Below, piece by piece: positions 49,526 to 59,346 of a stretch of 64,000 bases of DNA. Position 1 is the stretch's first letter. The number at the start of each line of letters is the position of its first letter. A program made the translations under genes and the position numbers. The notes beneath the pieces are model-generated. The model did not search any database. It saw only the letters and a list, made by a program, of their open reading frames with translations, and was not told where the DNA came from. Source of the DNA: Flammeovirga sp. OC4 (GTDB taxonomy: Bacteria; Bacteroidota; Bacteroidia; Cytophagales; Flammeovirgaceae); the NCBI RefSeq assembly GCF_000812565.1, contig NZ_JTAM01000009.1, forward strand, positions 146,526 through 210,525, in the 5' to 3' direction.

Positions 49526-49612
49526 TTTTTTATTATTAATTTCTATCGATGAATTAATTAAGTGTATAGCAATTTATATAATAACTTTGAAAAATTATAA
49601 TATTTAAGACGA

Positions 49613-49659
49613 AAAAAAAGGATAAAATCTCAATTTTTTATTGAAACCTTATCCTTTTT
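49613..49659 (-). terminator. Intrinsic terminator of the PLP enzyme gene
   Basis: On the minus strand a stem of about 20 pairs (several G-U) with a 5-nt A loop, running into T8 (plus-strand A run 49612-49619). Confidence 0.88.
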
Positions 49660-49685
49660 ATATTGAAATTAAAATCAATAATAAA

Positions 49686-50930
49686 TTACTTCATTATTTG
49701 TGGTTCAGCGTTAGCATACTCACCAGATTCTAATTTATGTTTTACAGCTTTAAATGCTGAAATCGTCTCTTCTACATCCTCTAATGAGTGAGATGCAGTA
49801 GGGATTAATCTCAACATGATTACTCCTTTAGGAACAACAGGATATACAACTACTGAACAGAAGATACTATAGTTCTCTCTTAAGTCCATAATCATATTTA
49901 CTGCTTCGTTTTGACCACCTTGTAAGAATACTGGTGTTACAGGAGTATCAGTTAAACCAATGTCGAAACCATTTGAAGTTAAACCGTCTTGTAATGCTGT
50001 AGCAACTTCCCAAAGTTTATCTTTTAACTCAGGCATGTTACGAAGCATTTCCAAACGCTTTAAGTTACCTTTTACTAAAGGCATTGGTAATGTTTTCGCA
50101 AAGATTTGTGATCTTGTATTGTATCTTAAATACTCAATTACTTGCTCGTCTGAAGAGATGAATGCACCCACAGAAGCCATAGACTTAGCAAAAGTAGAGA
50201 AGTAGATATCTATTTTATCTTGACATCCTTGCTCTTCACCAGCACCAGCACCTGTTTTACCTAAAGTACCAAATCCGTGAGCATCGTCAACCAACATACG
50301 GAATTGATATTTATCTTTAAGGTCAGCGATTTCTTTCAACTTACCTTGGTCACCTAACATACCGAATACACCTTCAGTAATCAATAGGATAGCACCACCT
50401 GTTTCTTCAACTAATTTTGTAGCTCTTTGTAACTGCTTTTCACAGTTCTCAATGTCATTGTGAGGGAAAACGAAACGCTTACCAACATGCATTCTCAAAC
50501 CATCGATGATACATGCATGACACTCTGAATCGTATACTACAACATCTTTTCTATCTAATAACGCGTCGATAACAGACATGATACCTTGGTAACCGAAGTT
50601 TAACACCATTGTATCTTCTTTACCTACGAATGAACTAAGTTCTGATTCAAACTCTTCAATCAAGTTTGAGTTACCAGACATCATACGTGCACCCATTGGA
50701 TAAGCTAATCCGTACTCAGCAGCTGCATCAGCATCTACTTTTCTAATTTCTGGATGGTTTGCTAATCCTAGGTAATTGTTTAAACTCCATGTTAATACTT
50801 CCTTACCTCTGAAGGTCATACGAGGAGCAATTTCTCCTTCAAGTTTTGGGAATGCATAATATCCATGAGCCATTTTGGAATGATTTCCTAATGGTCCTCT
50901 GTCTTGAAGAAGTTTTTCAAATAAATCCAC
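49686..50930 (-). CDS. PLP-dependent alpha-oxoamine synthase family enzyme (Kbl/SPT/BioF-like)
   Basis: 414 residues. The fold-type I aminotransferase signature is complete: NNYLGLANHPEIRK, the cofactor-stacking His in DSECHACIIDG, the phosphate-binding VDDAHGFGTLG and the Schiff-base lysine K249 in STFAKSMASVG. The family condenses an amino acid with an acyl-CoA: glycine C-acetyltransferase (Kbl), serine palmitoyltransferase for sphingolipids, or BioF. Bacteroidota often make sphingolipids and this longer form has the C-terminal VVYPVVPKGVIMLRLIPTA, but the sequence alone does not decide between the three. No biotin or sphingolipid gene adjoins. Confidence 0.82.
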   Translation of the reverse strand: MDLFEKLLQDRGPLGNHSKMAHGYYAFPKLEGEIAPRMTFRGKEVLTWSLNNYLGLANHPEIRKVDADAAAEYGLAYPMGARMMSGNSNLIEEFESELSSFVGKEDTMVLNFGYQGIMSVIDALLDRKDVVVYDSECHACIIDGLRMHVGKRFVFPHNDIENCEKQLQRATKLVEETGGAILLITEGVFGMLGDQGKLKEIADLKDKYQFRMLVDDAHGFGTLGKTGAGAGEEQGCQDKIDIYFSTFAKSMASVGAFISSDEQVIEYLRYNTRSQIFAKTLPMPLVKGNLKRLEMLRNMPELKDKLWEVATALQDGLTSNGFDIGLTDTPVTPVFLQGGQNEAVNMIMDLRENYSIFCSVVVYPVVPKGVIMLRLIPTASHSLEDVEETISAFKAVKHKLESGEYANAEPQIMK

Positions 50931-50975
50931 GATATAGTCTTATTTTAATGCTTGAAACATTATTCTAATTACAAT

Positions 50976-51004
50976 CTAAATATGTCTCAGGAGTGAATAT
51001 TTAG
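50976..51004 (-). other. Hairpin in the leader of the PLP enzyme gene
   Basis: CTAAATAT (50976-50983) and ATATTTAG (50997-51004) are perfect reverse complements around a 13-nt loop, 46 bp before the start codon. No known riboswitch pattern is visible. Confidence 0.3.
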
Positions 51005-51125
51005 TACTCTATTTCATATAAAATAAGCACACCTCTTTTTGAGACATTGACAAAAATCGGTTTTATAGTCCTAAAACGTACTATTATAGTTCAGCATTTA
51101 AGTATTTTTAACATAATTTTGGGGT

Positions 51126-52121
51126 TTATTTTAATGTAAGCCCCATTCCAACGTTAATTTGATGATAATTTGAGAATGTATAGTCCCCATTAAGAAAAAC
51201 TAAACCAAATTTGAGCATTACACCACCTCCAAATTTCCAACTTCTAAGCTCAGATTCTTCCACAATTCTATCCTCAGGTAGGTTCAATGTTTTAGTCTCG
51301 TCCTGTACTAATCTATAATCACCGTTAAGCTTCGTTGTATTCTTACTATAAATGAATCCTGAGTTTACATAAATGGTAAGCAATGGTAGTGTTTTTGACA
51401 TAATCAATTCAAAATCACCACCTCTCGTCAGGAAAGTCAAATTTCCAGGATCATTCACTGGTGAAACGGAGCTTTGTTCCAATGGATAATTCCCTTCGGT
51501 CTGTGTATAGCCTCCAAAAATACTTAAATCAAAGGGTGATTTCTCTTTGAAAAACCATTGAATCAAATTGTGTTTTAATCCAGCACCCCACATTTGTAAT
51601 ATAATTCCATTGTATTCTACCTTTGGAAAAACTCTACCCATTATTTCTGTATTCTTATAAATACCTAATCCAAACTTCAAATAGGGGAGAGCAGCTATAG
51701 GAATGTCCACACCTTTGGTTGCAGGCATAATTGCCTCAGTACCATCATCATTTTTTACGCCTATTACAGACTCAGTAGTATTTGTACCGAAAAAAGTGGG
51801 TATTTTTTCATTACCCTTTATAATTCTTACATTTTCGATATCATCAACCGTATAATGAAATTTTGAAGAGGGAATAAATACAATTGCAGAACCAAAACTG
51901 AGATCGAAACCAATAGGACGGTGCGGCCTTGCTGTATGATTCCAGCCCATACCAATTGCCCATTTATAGCTTTCGACTAAAGGGTCTGTATAACGGTTGA
52001 ACAACTCCAAGCTACTTTTTTGTGCATTTTCTCCTTCAGTTGAAAATAAAGAAAGAACATCTTGAGCGTAAGAGAGGGGACTTAAAAAAAGTAATCCTAT
52101 ATATAGGTATAAACGTTTCAA
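51126..52121 (-). CDS. Outer-membrane beta-barrel protein, DUF6588-like
   Basis: 331 residues. A signal peptide ends SYAQ. The sequence alternates amphipathic strands and loops with many aromatic girdle residues and ends in a beta strand (INVGMGLTLK). Segments such as WAIGMGWNHTARPHRPIGFD and LPYLKFGLGIYKNTEIMGRV match my memory of DUF6588 proteins of Bacteroidota, predicted outer-membrane barrels of unknown function. It is a single gene with an AT-rich gap on both sides. Confidence 0.65.
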   Translation of the reverse strand: MKRLYLYIGLLFLSPLSYAQDVLSLFSTEGENAQKSSLELFNRYTDPLVESYKWAIGMGWNHTARPHRPIGFDLSFGSAIVFIPSSKFHYTVDDIENVRIIKGNEKIPTFFGTNTTESVIGVKNDDGTEAIMPATKGVDIPIAALPYLKFGLGIYKNTEIMGRVFPKVEYNGIILQMWGAGLKHNLIQWFFKEKSPFDLSIFGGYTQTEGNYPLEQSSVSPVNDPGNLTFLTRGGDFELIMSKTLPLLTIYVNSGFIYSKNTTKLNGDYRLVQDETKTLNLPEDRIVEESELRSWKFGGGVMLKFGLVFLNGDYTFSNYHQINVGMGLTLK

Positions 52122-52308
52122 AGGTAATAGGTCTTTAAGAACTTATATCAAGTAAAAAACTACGAAAATGGTGTTGAAAAATGATCCTTTAAAATAAATG
52201 TTTAAGTCTATTTCATGTGTTATGTATCCTTTTATACCTCAAAATCATTAGTTCTGATACTTATGTAATTCAAATATACTATTATACTTTTAAACACATT
52301 CTATAATA

Positions 52309-52343
52309 TTGTTTTTATTAATTTTTAGTTGCAATTTGCAACT
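52309..52343 (+). promoter_or_regulatory. Palindrome overlapping a probable promoter and abutting the start codon of the MmcB-like gene
   Basis: AGTTGCAATTTGCAACT (52327-52343) is a perfect 8-bp-arm inverted repeat with a 1-nt centre; the next base is the A of the ATG. Within it, GCAATTTG (52331-52338) matches six of eight positions of TAnnTTTG, and a TTG lies 19 bp upstream (52309-52311), the spacing used by Bacteroidota promoters. A protein bound here would cover both the promoter and the translation start. The transcript may be nearly leaderless. Confidence 0.5.
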
Positions 52344-53447
52344 ATGAGTTTAAATAAATTAGAACAAATTGAATTAGAATTCGAGATCCTTATTCAAAAG
52401 GATAGAAGAAACTGGCTTAGAGTGGCAAAACTTCTAGACCAAATAGAATCTCAACAACTTTATAAATTAAGATCAAGATCTTTTACCGAATACGTAAAAG
52501 GCTTAGCCCAAAAAAACAGAATCAATATTTCAACATTATGGAGAGCGAGGTCAGGAGCAAAGCTTTATTTAGAAATATTAGAAATGAATCATCTTGATGA
52601 ATTAGATGAATCTATCGTTAAAACTACACCGGAACAATTAGAAACGTTTAGTAAGGTAAGAACAATAGCTCCAACTAAAATTGTAGAAGATGTAAAAGAA
52701 AAAATGTTGAAGGGTGAAAATATGCGTCATGAGTTAAGAGAATTATGGCAAATCTATAGACCCTTAAAAGGAGGAAAGACCGAAAGAGGGCGTAAAAAAG
52801 AGGAGCCCGTTGTAATTACAGATAAAAAGAGCAAATCTCAATTTGTATTGCCTTATCAATTAAAAGATACAGTGAGGAATGAGAATGTACAGAAAAATAC
52901 TGTCGACACTTATTGGCAGGATTTAAAAAAGATGGAAAAGTACCAACTTTCATCAGAAAACCTTGCTAGAGCAAATATTCTTAATGCATTAAGATCGGAA
53001 CAATGGATTGCAAGAACACTTAAAGTTGATTTTTCTTCCAATCATGAACATCTTGTAGCTTTTGTGATTCAACAACCTTCAAAAGTCGTCGATATAATCA
53101 CATTGGCTAAACCTGAAAAAAACTATAAGAAAAGACCCGTTATCATTGGTTCAGAGATTATTACAGATTTATCATCATTCAAATCTCAAAAACAAAAAAT
53201 CATCACGAAGTCATTATTTTGTGATTATTTCTATTTGGCAATTCCTATGAATGATGAATACATTCAAAAAGCTGAACAATTCTGTAAAGATTCAAACCTT
53301 GGAATAATATGTATTGGTGATCATTTAGCAAATGACACGAAACATATCTGTAAAATTCATTCGTTAAGCACATTAAAAGAACCTGATCAGAATTATGAAT
53401 ACATTATGATGCAGAAAGTGATGGAAAGATTATTAGGTTGGAATTAA
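52344..53447 (+). CDS. Putative DNA-binding protein with MmcB/PD-(D/E)XK-like C-terminal domain
   Basis: 367 residues from ATG 52344; a TTG at 52329 lies inside the palindrome and is rejected. The first ~130 residues are helical and basic, including a possible helix-turn-helix (NRINISTLWRARSGAKLYLE). A Lys-rich linker follows. From about residue 220, RSEQWIARTLKVDF, VDIITLAKP and SEIITDLSSF then KSLFCDYFYLAIP resemble the MmcB nuclease domain (VDxxx, ExK, YxxxCDxxYxAVP). The usual ExK pair reads EII, so the catalytic lysine appears lost. The C-terminus is about 50 residues of mixed helix. A non-cleaving DNA-binding regulator is therefore likelier than a nuclease. The family call is by pattern and should be held loosely. 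Confidence 0.5.
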   Translation: MSLNKLEQIELEFEILIQKDRRNWLRVAKLLDQIESQQLYKLRSRSFTEYVKGLAQKNRINISTLWRARSGAKLYLEILEMNHLDELDESIVKTTPEQLETFSKVRTIAPTKIVEDVKEKMLKGENMRHELRELWQIYRPLKGGKTERGRKKEEPVVITDKKSKSQFVLPYQLKDTVRNENVQKNTVDTYWQDLKKMEKYQLSSENLARANILNALRSEQWIARTLKVDFSSNHEHLVAFVIQQPSKVVDIITLAKPEKNYKKRPVIIGSEIITDLSSFKSQKQKIITKSLFCDYFYLAIPMNDEYIQKAEQFCKDSNLGIICIGDHLANDTKHICKIHSLSTLKEPDQNYEYIMMQKVMERLLGWN

Positions 53448-53597
53448 TACTTGAAGCATTAGCATATACCATTTAAATAAAATATAGTAGATAAATATAA
53501 TAAACATTATGTTAAATAGATGTTTTTGAAGTTTTAAATATTGATTTTATATAATTCATTATCAATGCTTTAATATAGATTTTTATCCTCATTTTAG

Positions 53598-53628
53598 TTG
53601 TTAGAATGATTCAATGTATATATATTTG
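53598..53628 (+). promoter_or_regulatory. Candidate promoter of the small secreted protein gene
   Basis: TATATTTG at 53621-53628 is an exact TAnnTTTG match, with TTG at 53598-53600 (20 bp apart), 34 bp before the ATG at 53663. This is the best complete promoter pair seen in the window. Confidence 0.6.
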
Positions 53629-53662
53629 TAATACATAATTCATTAAATAACTACTTCATATT

Positions 53663-53965
53663 ATGAAACATCTTTTGATCTTATTCCTAACAACCTCTCT
53701 CCTTCTTGCTACAAAAACCTTTGCGACAGAAGACAATGAGAAAGTAAAAAACTACACAATCATATCTGTTACTTTAACCGTTCAATATGGTGATGGTTAT
53801 TTTCAAATTACAAGACGATTATTCAAAGCTTTACATCTTCCTGAAAATGAAATGACTTGGCATCATGTCAGATACATTAAAGAAATGTATAATGAAAAAT
53901 ACAACTCCTACGATTTGAAAGTAGGAAATGAAATCACTATTTTGAAAGCCGAATTTATTAAGTGA
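53663..53965 (+). CDS. Small secreted protein, possibly LysM-like
   Basis: 100 residues with a clear type I signal peptide (HLLILFLTTSLLLATKTFA). The mature ~80 residues run KNYTIISVTLTVQYGDGYFQ to LKVGNEITIL. The first strand, the YGDG turn with an ITRRLF helix and the closing LKVGNEITI strand loosely follow a LysM domain (YTVxxGDT...LKxGxxLxI) with a long insertion. I do not firmly recognise the family. It is a single gene with its own promoter and a terminator. Confidence 0.5.
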   Translation: MKHLLILFLTTSLLLATKTFATEDNEKVKNYTIISVTLTVQYGDGYFQITRRLFKALHLPENEMTWHHVRYIKEMYNEKYNSYDLKVGNEITILKAEFIK

Positions 53966-53975
53966 CTGAATCAAT

Positions 53976-54000
53976 GAGGAAGAATTGTCTTCCTCTTTTT
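53976..54000 (+). terminator. Intrinsic terminator after the small secreted protein
   Basis: Perfect 8-bp stem GAGGAAGA/TCTTCCTC (53976-53983 with 53988-53995), ATTG loop, then T5CT5. It lies 13 bp before the next start codon. Confidence 0.88.
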
Positions 54001-54013
54001 CTTTTTAGAATAG

Positions 54014-54475
54014 ATGGAAAAATTAAATATTGAATATAAAAAAGCTTTAAAGGCACATTGTAAATCTCTAATAGTTGATAAAGTAAAATCATTAGAGGAA
54101 GCCATGGAAAGTGCCCAGCAATCTGCTAATGCTGAAACAAGAAGTACAGCTGGTGACAAACATGACACGGCTCGTGCGATGATGCATTTAGAAAAAGAAA
54201 AAATGGGTACGCAGCTATCTCAAAACCTTCAATTATTAAAAGTGATTGAGGAAATTAATGATACAAAGTCTGATACAATTAAGCCTGGTAGCCTTATTAA
54301 AACGAATAAAGGATTGTATTATTTATTGATAAGTATCGGTCAAGTGAAATTTGATAAGGATAATGTATTTGTAATTAGTGCACAATCCCCTATCGGAAAA
54401 ATATTTATAGGAAAATCAATAAATGAAAAAGTTAAATTCAATGGAAGTGAAATGACAATTCTTGAATACATCTAA
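54014..54475 (+). CDS. Divergent GreA/GreB-like protein
   Basis: 153 residues. An N-terminal helical hairpin (residues 1-80) leads into a C-terminal beta domain with the GreA-like order GSLIKTNKGLYYLLISIG, then SAQSPIGKIFIGKSINEKVK. The tip sequence is STAGDKHDTARAMMH where canonical GreA has GDLSENAEYDAAK; the Asp and Glu needed for transcript cleavage are not in the same places. It might dock in the RNA polymerase secondary channel without cleavage activity, or act elsewhere. Bacteroidota genomes carry such GreA-like proteins of unknown role. It is followed by leuS after 232 bp. Confidence 0.68.
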   Translation: MEKLNIEYKKALKAHCKSLIVDKVKSLEEAMESAQQSANAETRSTAGDKHDTARAMMHLEKEKMGTQLSQNLQLLKVIEEINDTKSDTIKPGSLIKTNKGLYYLLISIGQVKFDKDNVFVISAQSPIGKIFIGKSINEKVKFNGSEMTILEYI

Positions 54476-54607
54476 TCGCCTTGATTTATAAAAATAAGGT
54501 TTCTTAAGTAATAGAACCTAAAGCTTTAAAATTGACAATTATTATTGTTTGATTTAAAAATCTTAGTTTATCCTACTCTTAGAAGTATTATAAAATAGAT
54601 TTATTTA

Positions 54608-54615
54608 TATCTTTG
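54608..54615 (+). promoter_or_regulatory. Candidate promoter -7 element of leuS
   Basis: TATCTTTG is an exact TAnnTTTG match, 92 bp before the leuS ATG. The leader would include a small hairpin GTACTAA/TTAGTAC (54648-54654 with 54659-54665). No T-box features are visible. Confidence 0.5.
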
Positions 54616-54707
54616 CTTGATTTATTGATTTCAGGTCAAAAATTAAAGTACTAAGGCTTTAGTACAAAGACAAAAAACGCAATTAATTTTTAGGATACAT
54701 CTATAGT

Positions 54708-57482
54708 ATGTCTGAATATAACCATAATTCATTTGAGCCTAAATGGCAGAAATATTGGCAAGACAACAATATTTATAAAGTAGATATTGACAAAAGTAAG
54801 CCAAAATATTATACACTTGATATGTTCCCATACCCTTCTGGAGCTGGTCTTCACGTAGGTCACCCAATGGGATATATTGCTTCTGATATTGTTTCAAGAT
54901 ACAAAAGATTAAAAGGCTTCAATGTCCTTCACCCTATGGGATTTGATTCTTTTGGTCTTCCTGCAGAGCAATATGCGATTGAAACAGGTCAACACCCTGC
55001 AATCACTACAGAGCAAAATATCAGTACATTCAAGTCGCAAATGAATAAAATCGGTTTCAGTTTTGACTGGAGTCGTGAAGTTCAGACATCTTCTCCTGAA
55101 TACTATCGTTGGACACAATGGATCTTTGAACAATTATTCAATGCCTACTACGATAAAGACGAGAATAAGGCGAAAGACATTGCTGAGTTAGTAAAACACT
55201 TTGAAGCAAACGGTTCTGAAGGAATCAATGCTGAATGTGATGATGATGCAAATGTATTCACTGCTGAGGATTGGAAAGGTTACTCAGACAATGAAAAAGC
55301 CACTATCCTATTACAATATAGATTGACTTTCTTATCTGAAGCAATGGTAAACTGGTGTCCTGCTTTAGGAACTGTTTTAGCCAACGACGAAGTTAAAGAT
55401 GGTGTGTCTGAAAGAGGTGGACATCCTGTTGAAAGAAAGAAAATGAAACAATGGATGATGCGTATCACAGCGTATGCGGATCGTTTATTGGGTAACTTAG
55501 ATCGTTTAGATTGGTCTGACGCTTTAAAAGAAATGCAACGTAACTGGATTGGTAAATCGATCGGTTGTGAATTAGACTTTAAAGTAGCAGATAGCGATAT
55601 TACTTTAACGGCTTTCACTACTCGTGTTGACACTGTTTATGGTGTTACTTATGTAGTTTTAGCTCCAGAGCACGAATTAATCCCTACTTTAACTACAGAT
55701 GCACAAAAAGAGGCAGTTGAAACGTATGTTGAAGAGGCAAAAAATAGATCAGAAAGAGATCGTCAATCAGACGTGAAAACTGTATCAGGTGTATTTACTG
55801 GTTCTTATGTAATCAATCCATTGACTGGAGAGAAAGTTCAGTTATGGATCGCAGATTATGTATTATCAGGATACGGAACAGGTGTTGTAATGGCGGTTCC
55901 TTCATCAGATGATCGTGACTTCCGTTTTGCAAATCACTTCGACTTACCAATTATCCGTGTAATCGAAGGAACTGAAGATATGGAAGACCCTACTCAAGTG
56001 AAGAAGGGTAAAATGATCAATTCTGGTTTCTTGAATGGAATGGAATCAGATGATGCGATCAAAGTTGCAATTGACAAATTGGTGGAATCAGGTCAAGGTA
56101 AAGCGAAAGTAAACTTCAGAATCAGAGACGCAGTATTCTCTCGTCAACGTTATTGGGGTGAGCCAGTTCCAGTTTACTTTGATGAAAATGATTCTCCTCA
56201 ATTGGTACCTGACCAACAACTTCCATTAAACTTACCAGAAGTTGAAAACTACTTACCTACCCCTGAAGGTGATCCACCACTAGGAAATGCTAAGGATTGG
56301 AAATTTGATGATAAATTCGGTTACGAATTAACAACAATGCCAGGTTGGGCAGGTTCTTCTTGGTACTTCTTACGTTATATGGATCCTCAAAACAAAGAGG
56401 CATTCGTTAGTAAAGAAGCGGTAGAATACTGGAACCAGGTAGATTTATATGTAGGTGGTACTGAGCACGCAACAGGTCACTTATTGTACTCACGTTTCTG
56501 GAACATGTTCTTATTTGACATGGGCTTCATCGGTCACGAAGAGCCGTTCCAAAGAATCGTAAACCAAGGTATGATCCAAGGTCGTTCTAACTTTGTTTAC
56601 AGAGTAAAAGGTACGAATCAGTTTGTTTCTTATGGTTTAAGAAAAGACTATGATGTTCAACCTCTTTACGTAGATGTGAACATCGTCAATAACGATGAAT
56701 TAGATACAGAAAAATTCAAAGAGTGGCGTAAAGATTATGCTGATGCTGAGTTTATCTTAGAAGATGGTAAATACATGTGTGGTCATGTTGTAGAAAAGAT
56801 GTCAAAATCGAAATACAACGTAGTAAACCCAGATGTAGTCATCGAGAAATACGGAGCAGATACACTTCGTCTTTATGAAATGTTCTTAGGTCCTATCGAA
56901 CAATCAAAACCTTGGTCAATGCAAGGTATTGATGGTGTTTGGAAGTTCTTAAGAAAGATGTGGAGATTATTCTACAACGATCAAGGACAATTGGTCGTAA
57001 CTGATGGTAAAGCTACTCCTGAGGAATTAAAGATCCTTCATAAAACAATCAAGAAAGCAGGTGAAGACATGGAGTCTTTAAGTTTGAACACTACAGTTCC
57101 TGCATTCATGGTATGTGTGAATGAGTTAGCTGCTGCAAAATGCCATAAGAAAGATGTATTAGAACAACTTTTAGTAATCTTATCTCCTTTCGCTCCTCAT
57201 ATTGCTGAAGAGTTATGGCACGAGGCTTTAGGACATGAAGATTCTGTAATTTTAGCTTCATTCCCTGAGTTTGACGCTTCATTATTAGTGGAAGCATCAC
57301 ATACTTACCCAGTTTCTATTAATGGTAAAATGAGAGTAAAAATTGATCTTCCAATTGATATTTCTCAAGAAGAAGCCAAAGAAGCTGTTTTTGCCAACGA
57401 AGTAGTTCAAAAATGGGTAGAGGATAAACCAATCAAGAAGTTTATCTTCGTTCCAAAGAGAATTGTAAATGTTGTTGTATAA
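54708..57482 (+). CDS. leuS: Leucyl-tRNA synthetase
   Basis: 924 residues. The class I signatures are intact: HVGH (HIGH box, residues 49-52) in [15 protein letters not shown] and KMSKS at 697-701. The editing (CP1) domain is present with [20 protein letters not shown] and the [18 protein letters not shown] segment. A Bacteroidota-style insertion (about 140-190, ending [10 protein letters not shown]) accounts for the length. Synonymous codon choice is biased toward a restricted set, as expected of a highly expressed gene. The gene is followed by a strong terminator. Confidence 0.97.
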   Translation: MSEYNHNSFEPKWQKYWQDNNIYKVDIDKSKPKYYTLDMFPYPSGAGLHVGHPMGYIASDIVSRYKRLKGFNVLHPMGFDSFGLPAEQYAIETGQHPAITTEQNISTFKSQMNKIGFSFDWSREVQTSSPEYYRWTQWIFEQLFNAYYDKDENKAKDIAELVKHFEANGSEGINAECDDDANVFTAEDWKGYSDNEKATILLQYRLTFLSEAMVNWCPALGTVLANDEVKDGVSERGGHPVERKKMKQWMMRITAYADRLLGNLDRLDWSDALKEMQRNWIGKSIGCELDFKVADSDITLTAFTTRVDTVYGVTYVVLAPEHELIPTLTTDAQKEAVETYVEEAKNRSERDRQSDVKTVSGVFTGSYVINPLTGEKVQLWIADYVLSGYGTGVVMAVPSSDDRDFRFANHFDLPIIRVIEGTEDMEDPTQVKKGKMINSGFLNGMESDDAIKVAIDKLVESGQGKAKVNFRIRDAVFSRQRYWGEPVPVYFDENDSPQLVPDQQLPLNLPEVENYLPTPEGDPPLGNAKDWKFDDKFGYELTTMPGWAGSSWYFLRYMDPQNKEAFVSKEAVEYWNQVDLYVGGTEHATGHLLYSRFWNMFLFDMGFIGHEEPFQRIVNQGMIQGRSNFVYRVKGTNQFVSYGLRKDYDVQPLYVDVNIVNNDELDTEKFKEWRKDYADAEFILEDGKYMCGHVVEKMSKSKYNVVNPDVVIEKYGADTLRLYEMFLGPIEQSKPWSMQGIDGVWKFLRKMWRLFYNDQGQLVVTDGKATPEELKILHKTIKKAGEDMESLSLNTTVPAFMVCVNELAAAKCHKKDVLEQLLVILSPFAPHIAEELWHEALGHEDSVILASFPEFDASLLVEASHTYPVSINGKMRVKIDLPIDISQEEAKEAVFANEVVQKWVEDKPIKKFIFVPKRIVNVVV

Positions 57483-57496
57483 CACTTTATAAATAC

Positions 57497-57535
57497 AAAA
57501 CGGAAATAGGCAATTCAGCTTATTTCCGTTTTTTT
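57497..57535 (+). terminator. Intrinsic terminator of leuS
   Basis: 15-bp stem with one G-U (57497-57511 with 57518-57532), AATTCA loop, T tract to 57535. Confidence 0.92.
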
Positions 57536-57542
57536 ATACGAT

Positions 57543-57815
57543 ATGCTAAAAAGGTTCATGGGGCTTGGGGCCCTTCTAGGTTTGGGAATTGGTGATCTTG
57601 TTTATAAATATATTCAGGATATTCCCAGAAGTAATATCAATCATAAAACAACTATTTTCATTAGTTGTGTCATCTTTATTTTCATTGGTACTCAGCTCTA
57701 TCAATTTAGTAAAGATAAAGATGAAAAGTGGCTACAATCGAGTATGATTATACTCTATATGATGGGAGGATTAATACTCGTTATGAGTTTAGTCCTAACA
57801 AGTTTTTTAAAATAA
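57543..57815 (+). CDS. Small integral membrane protein of unknown function
   Basis: 90 residues with three hydrophobic segments (about 5-22, 37-54 and 66-88) and charged loops (QDIPRSNINHK, SKDKDEKW). No family is recognised. The start codon lies 7 bp behind the leuS terminator, so it is either transcribed by readthrough or from a promoter overlapping that hairpin. Coding potential is supported by normal composition and the membrane-helix pattern only. Confidence 0.55.
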   Translation: MLKRFMGLGALLGLGIGDLVYKYIQDIPRSNINHKTTIFISCVIFIFIGTQLYQFSKDKDEKWLQSSMIILYMMGGLILVMSLVLTSFLK

Positions 57816-58020
57816 ATGAATAAGTGTTCTTACAAAGCATAGCTGAAACCTAATTTTTGGAAACAAAAGTTTTTGTTTTTAGTTAAAATAAAAAGTTAAA
57901 TTTTAAGAGATGTTCTGATTCAATTGTCTTTAAATTATCAAACTTTGCTCTTAAATAGTGGAATTTTACTAAATCAAAGGATTCAAACATGCTCAAATAG
58001 TTTATATATCAATAATATTT

Positions 58021-58028
58021 TACCTTTG
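58021..58028 (+). promoter_or_regulatory. Candidate promoter -7 element of ribBA
   Basis: TACCTTTG is an exact TAnnTTTG match, 41 bp before the ribBA ATG. No FMN riboswitch sequence is visible in the 254-bp gap upstream. Confidence 0.55.
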
Positions 58029-58069
58029 TGTTATAAACATGTTGAGAACAATTCACATCCATATATAAA

Positions 58070-59287
58070 ATGTCAGAACAATTCAAATTAGATACCATTG
58101 AAGATGCAATTGAAGCAATCAAAAATGGTGAAATAGTTATTGTAGTTGATGATGAAGATAGAGAGAACGAAGGTGACTTTATCTGTGCTGCTGAAAAAGT
58201 AACTCCGGAAATCATTAATTTCATGTCTAAAGAAGGTAGAGGTCTTATCTGCTGTGCTTTGATTGAAGATCGTTGCGAAGATCTTGGACTTGAGTTAATG
58301 GTGGGTAAAAATACAGCTGCGTTTGAAACACCTTTCACTGTATCTGTTGATTTAATTGGTCATGGATGTACTACAGGTATTTCAGCAAGTGATCGTGCTA
58401 AAACAGTACAAGCTCTAGCTGATCCTAATATTGATCCAGCAGTTTTAGGTAAGCCAGGACACATCTTCCCTCTTAAAGCGAAAAGAAATGGTGTTTTAAG
58501 AAGAACTGGTCATACTGAAGCTACAATTGACCTTGCTCGTTTGGCAGGTTTGGAACCTTGTGGTGTACTTGTTGAAATCATGAACGATGATGGAACAATG
58601 GCACGTCTTCCAGATTTGGTTCATGTAGCGAAGAAACACAATTTAAAATTGATCAGTATTGAAGACTTGATTCAATACCGTTTGAAGTTGGAAGAGTCTC
58701 TAGTAGAAGAAGAAATTGGTGTGGATATGCCCACTGAATTCGGACACTTTAACTTAAAGGCATTCCGTCACACACAAACAGGTGAACAACACCTTGCACT
58801 GATTAAAGGTGACATTACTACGGATGAACCTGTAATGGTCCGTGTTCACTCTTCATGTGTAACAGGCGATATCTTTGGTTCATGCAGATGTGACTGTGGT
58901 CCTCAGCTTCATGGAGCAATGGAAATGATCGAAAAAGAAGGTAGAGGTGTTATTCTTTACATGAATCAAGAAGGTCGAGGCATTGGCTTGGTCAACAAAT
59001 TAAAAGCCTATAAACTTCAAGAAGAAGGTTTAGATACTGTAGAAGCGAACAAAGCTTTAGGTTTTAAATCTGATCAAAGAGATTATGGTGTTGGTGCTCA
59101 AATCTTAAGAAAATTAGGTGTTAGTAAAATGAAATTGATTTCTAATAACCCTAAGAAAAGAGCTGGTTTGATTGGTTATGGTCTTGAAATCGTTGATAGC
59201 ATTGCTATTGAAATTTCTCCAAATCAATACAACAAAAAATACTTAGAAACAAAGAGAGATAAAATGGGACATAATATCCTAAAGTAA
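58070..59287 (+). CDS. ribBA: Bifunctional DHBP synthase / GTP cyclohydrolase II
   Basis: 405 residues. Residues 1 to about 205 are 3,4-dihydroxy-2-butanone 4-phosphate synthase, with [18 protein letters not shown] and the conserved [17 protein letters not shown]. Residues about 210-405 are GTP cyclohydrolase II, with the zinc motif [15 protein letters not shown] and the catalytic [16 protein letters not shown]. The protein supplies both precursors of riboflavin from ribulose 5-phosphate and GTP. Other rib genes are absent. A terminator follows. Confidence 0.97.
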   Translation: MSEQFKLDTIEDAIEAIKNGEIVIVVDDEDRENEGDFICAAEKVTPEIINFMSKEGRGLICCALIEDRCEDLGLELMVGKNTAAFETPFTVSVDLIGHGCTTGISASDRAKTVQALADPNIDPAVLGKPGHIFPLKAKRNGVLRRTGHTEATIDLARLAGLEPCGVLVEIMNDDGTMARLPDLVHVAKKHNLKLISIEDLIQYRLKLEESLVEEEIGVDMPTEFGHFNLKAFRHTQTGEQHLALIKGDITTDEPVMVRVHSSCVTGDIFGSCRCDCGPQLHGAMEMIEKEGRGVILYMNQEGRGIGLVNKLKAYKLQEEGLDTVEANKALGFKSDQRDYGVGAQILRKLGVSKMKLISNNPKKRAGLIGYGLEIVDSIAIEISPNQYNKKYLETKRDKMGHNILK

Positions 59288-59307
59288 TTCTTTCTAAATT
59301 ATATTAT

Positions 59308-59346
59308 AAGAGCGTATAATTTCAGTATTATACGCTCTTCTTTTTT
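59308..59346 (+). terminator. Intrinsic terminator of ribBA, abutting the next start codon
   Basis: Perfect 13-bp stem (59308-59320 with 59327-59339), loop TTCAGT, then C and T6 ending at 59346. The next base is the A of the ATG at 59347. Confidence 0.93.

Noticed and set aside
49582..49589. TAACTTTG promoter-like box on the plus strand
   Set aside because: There is no plus-strand gene downstream; it lies between two leftward genes and such boxes arise by chance in AT-rich DNA.
54616..54707. T-box or attenuator upstream of leuS
   Set aside because: The leader is short and has only a 7-bp hairpin; no T-box sequence or terminator/antiterminator pair is present.
57902..57955. Distant inverted repeat TTTAAGAG/CTCTTAAA before ribBA
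   Set aside because: The 38-nt separation and AT-rich arms make chance likely, and it lies upstream of the predicted transcription start.
58029..58069. FMN riboswitch expected before ribBA
   Set aside because: The leader from the TACCTTTG box to the ATG is only about 40 nt and the upstream gap shows none of the conserved FMN element sequences.
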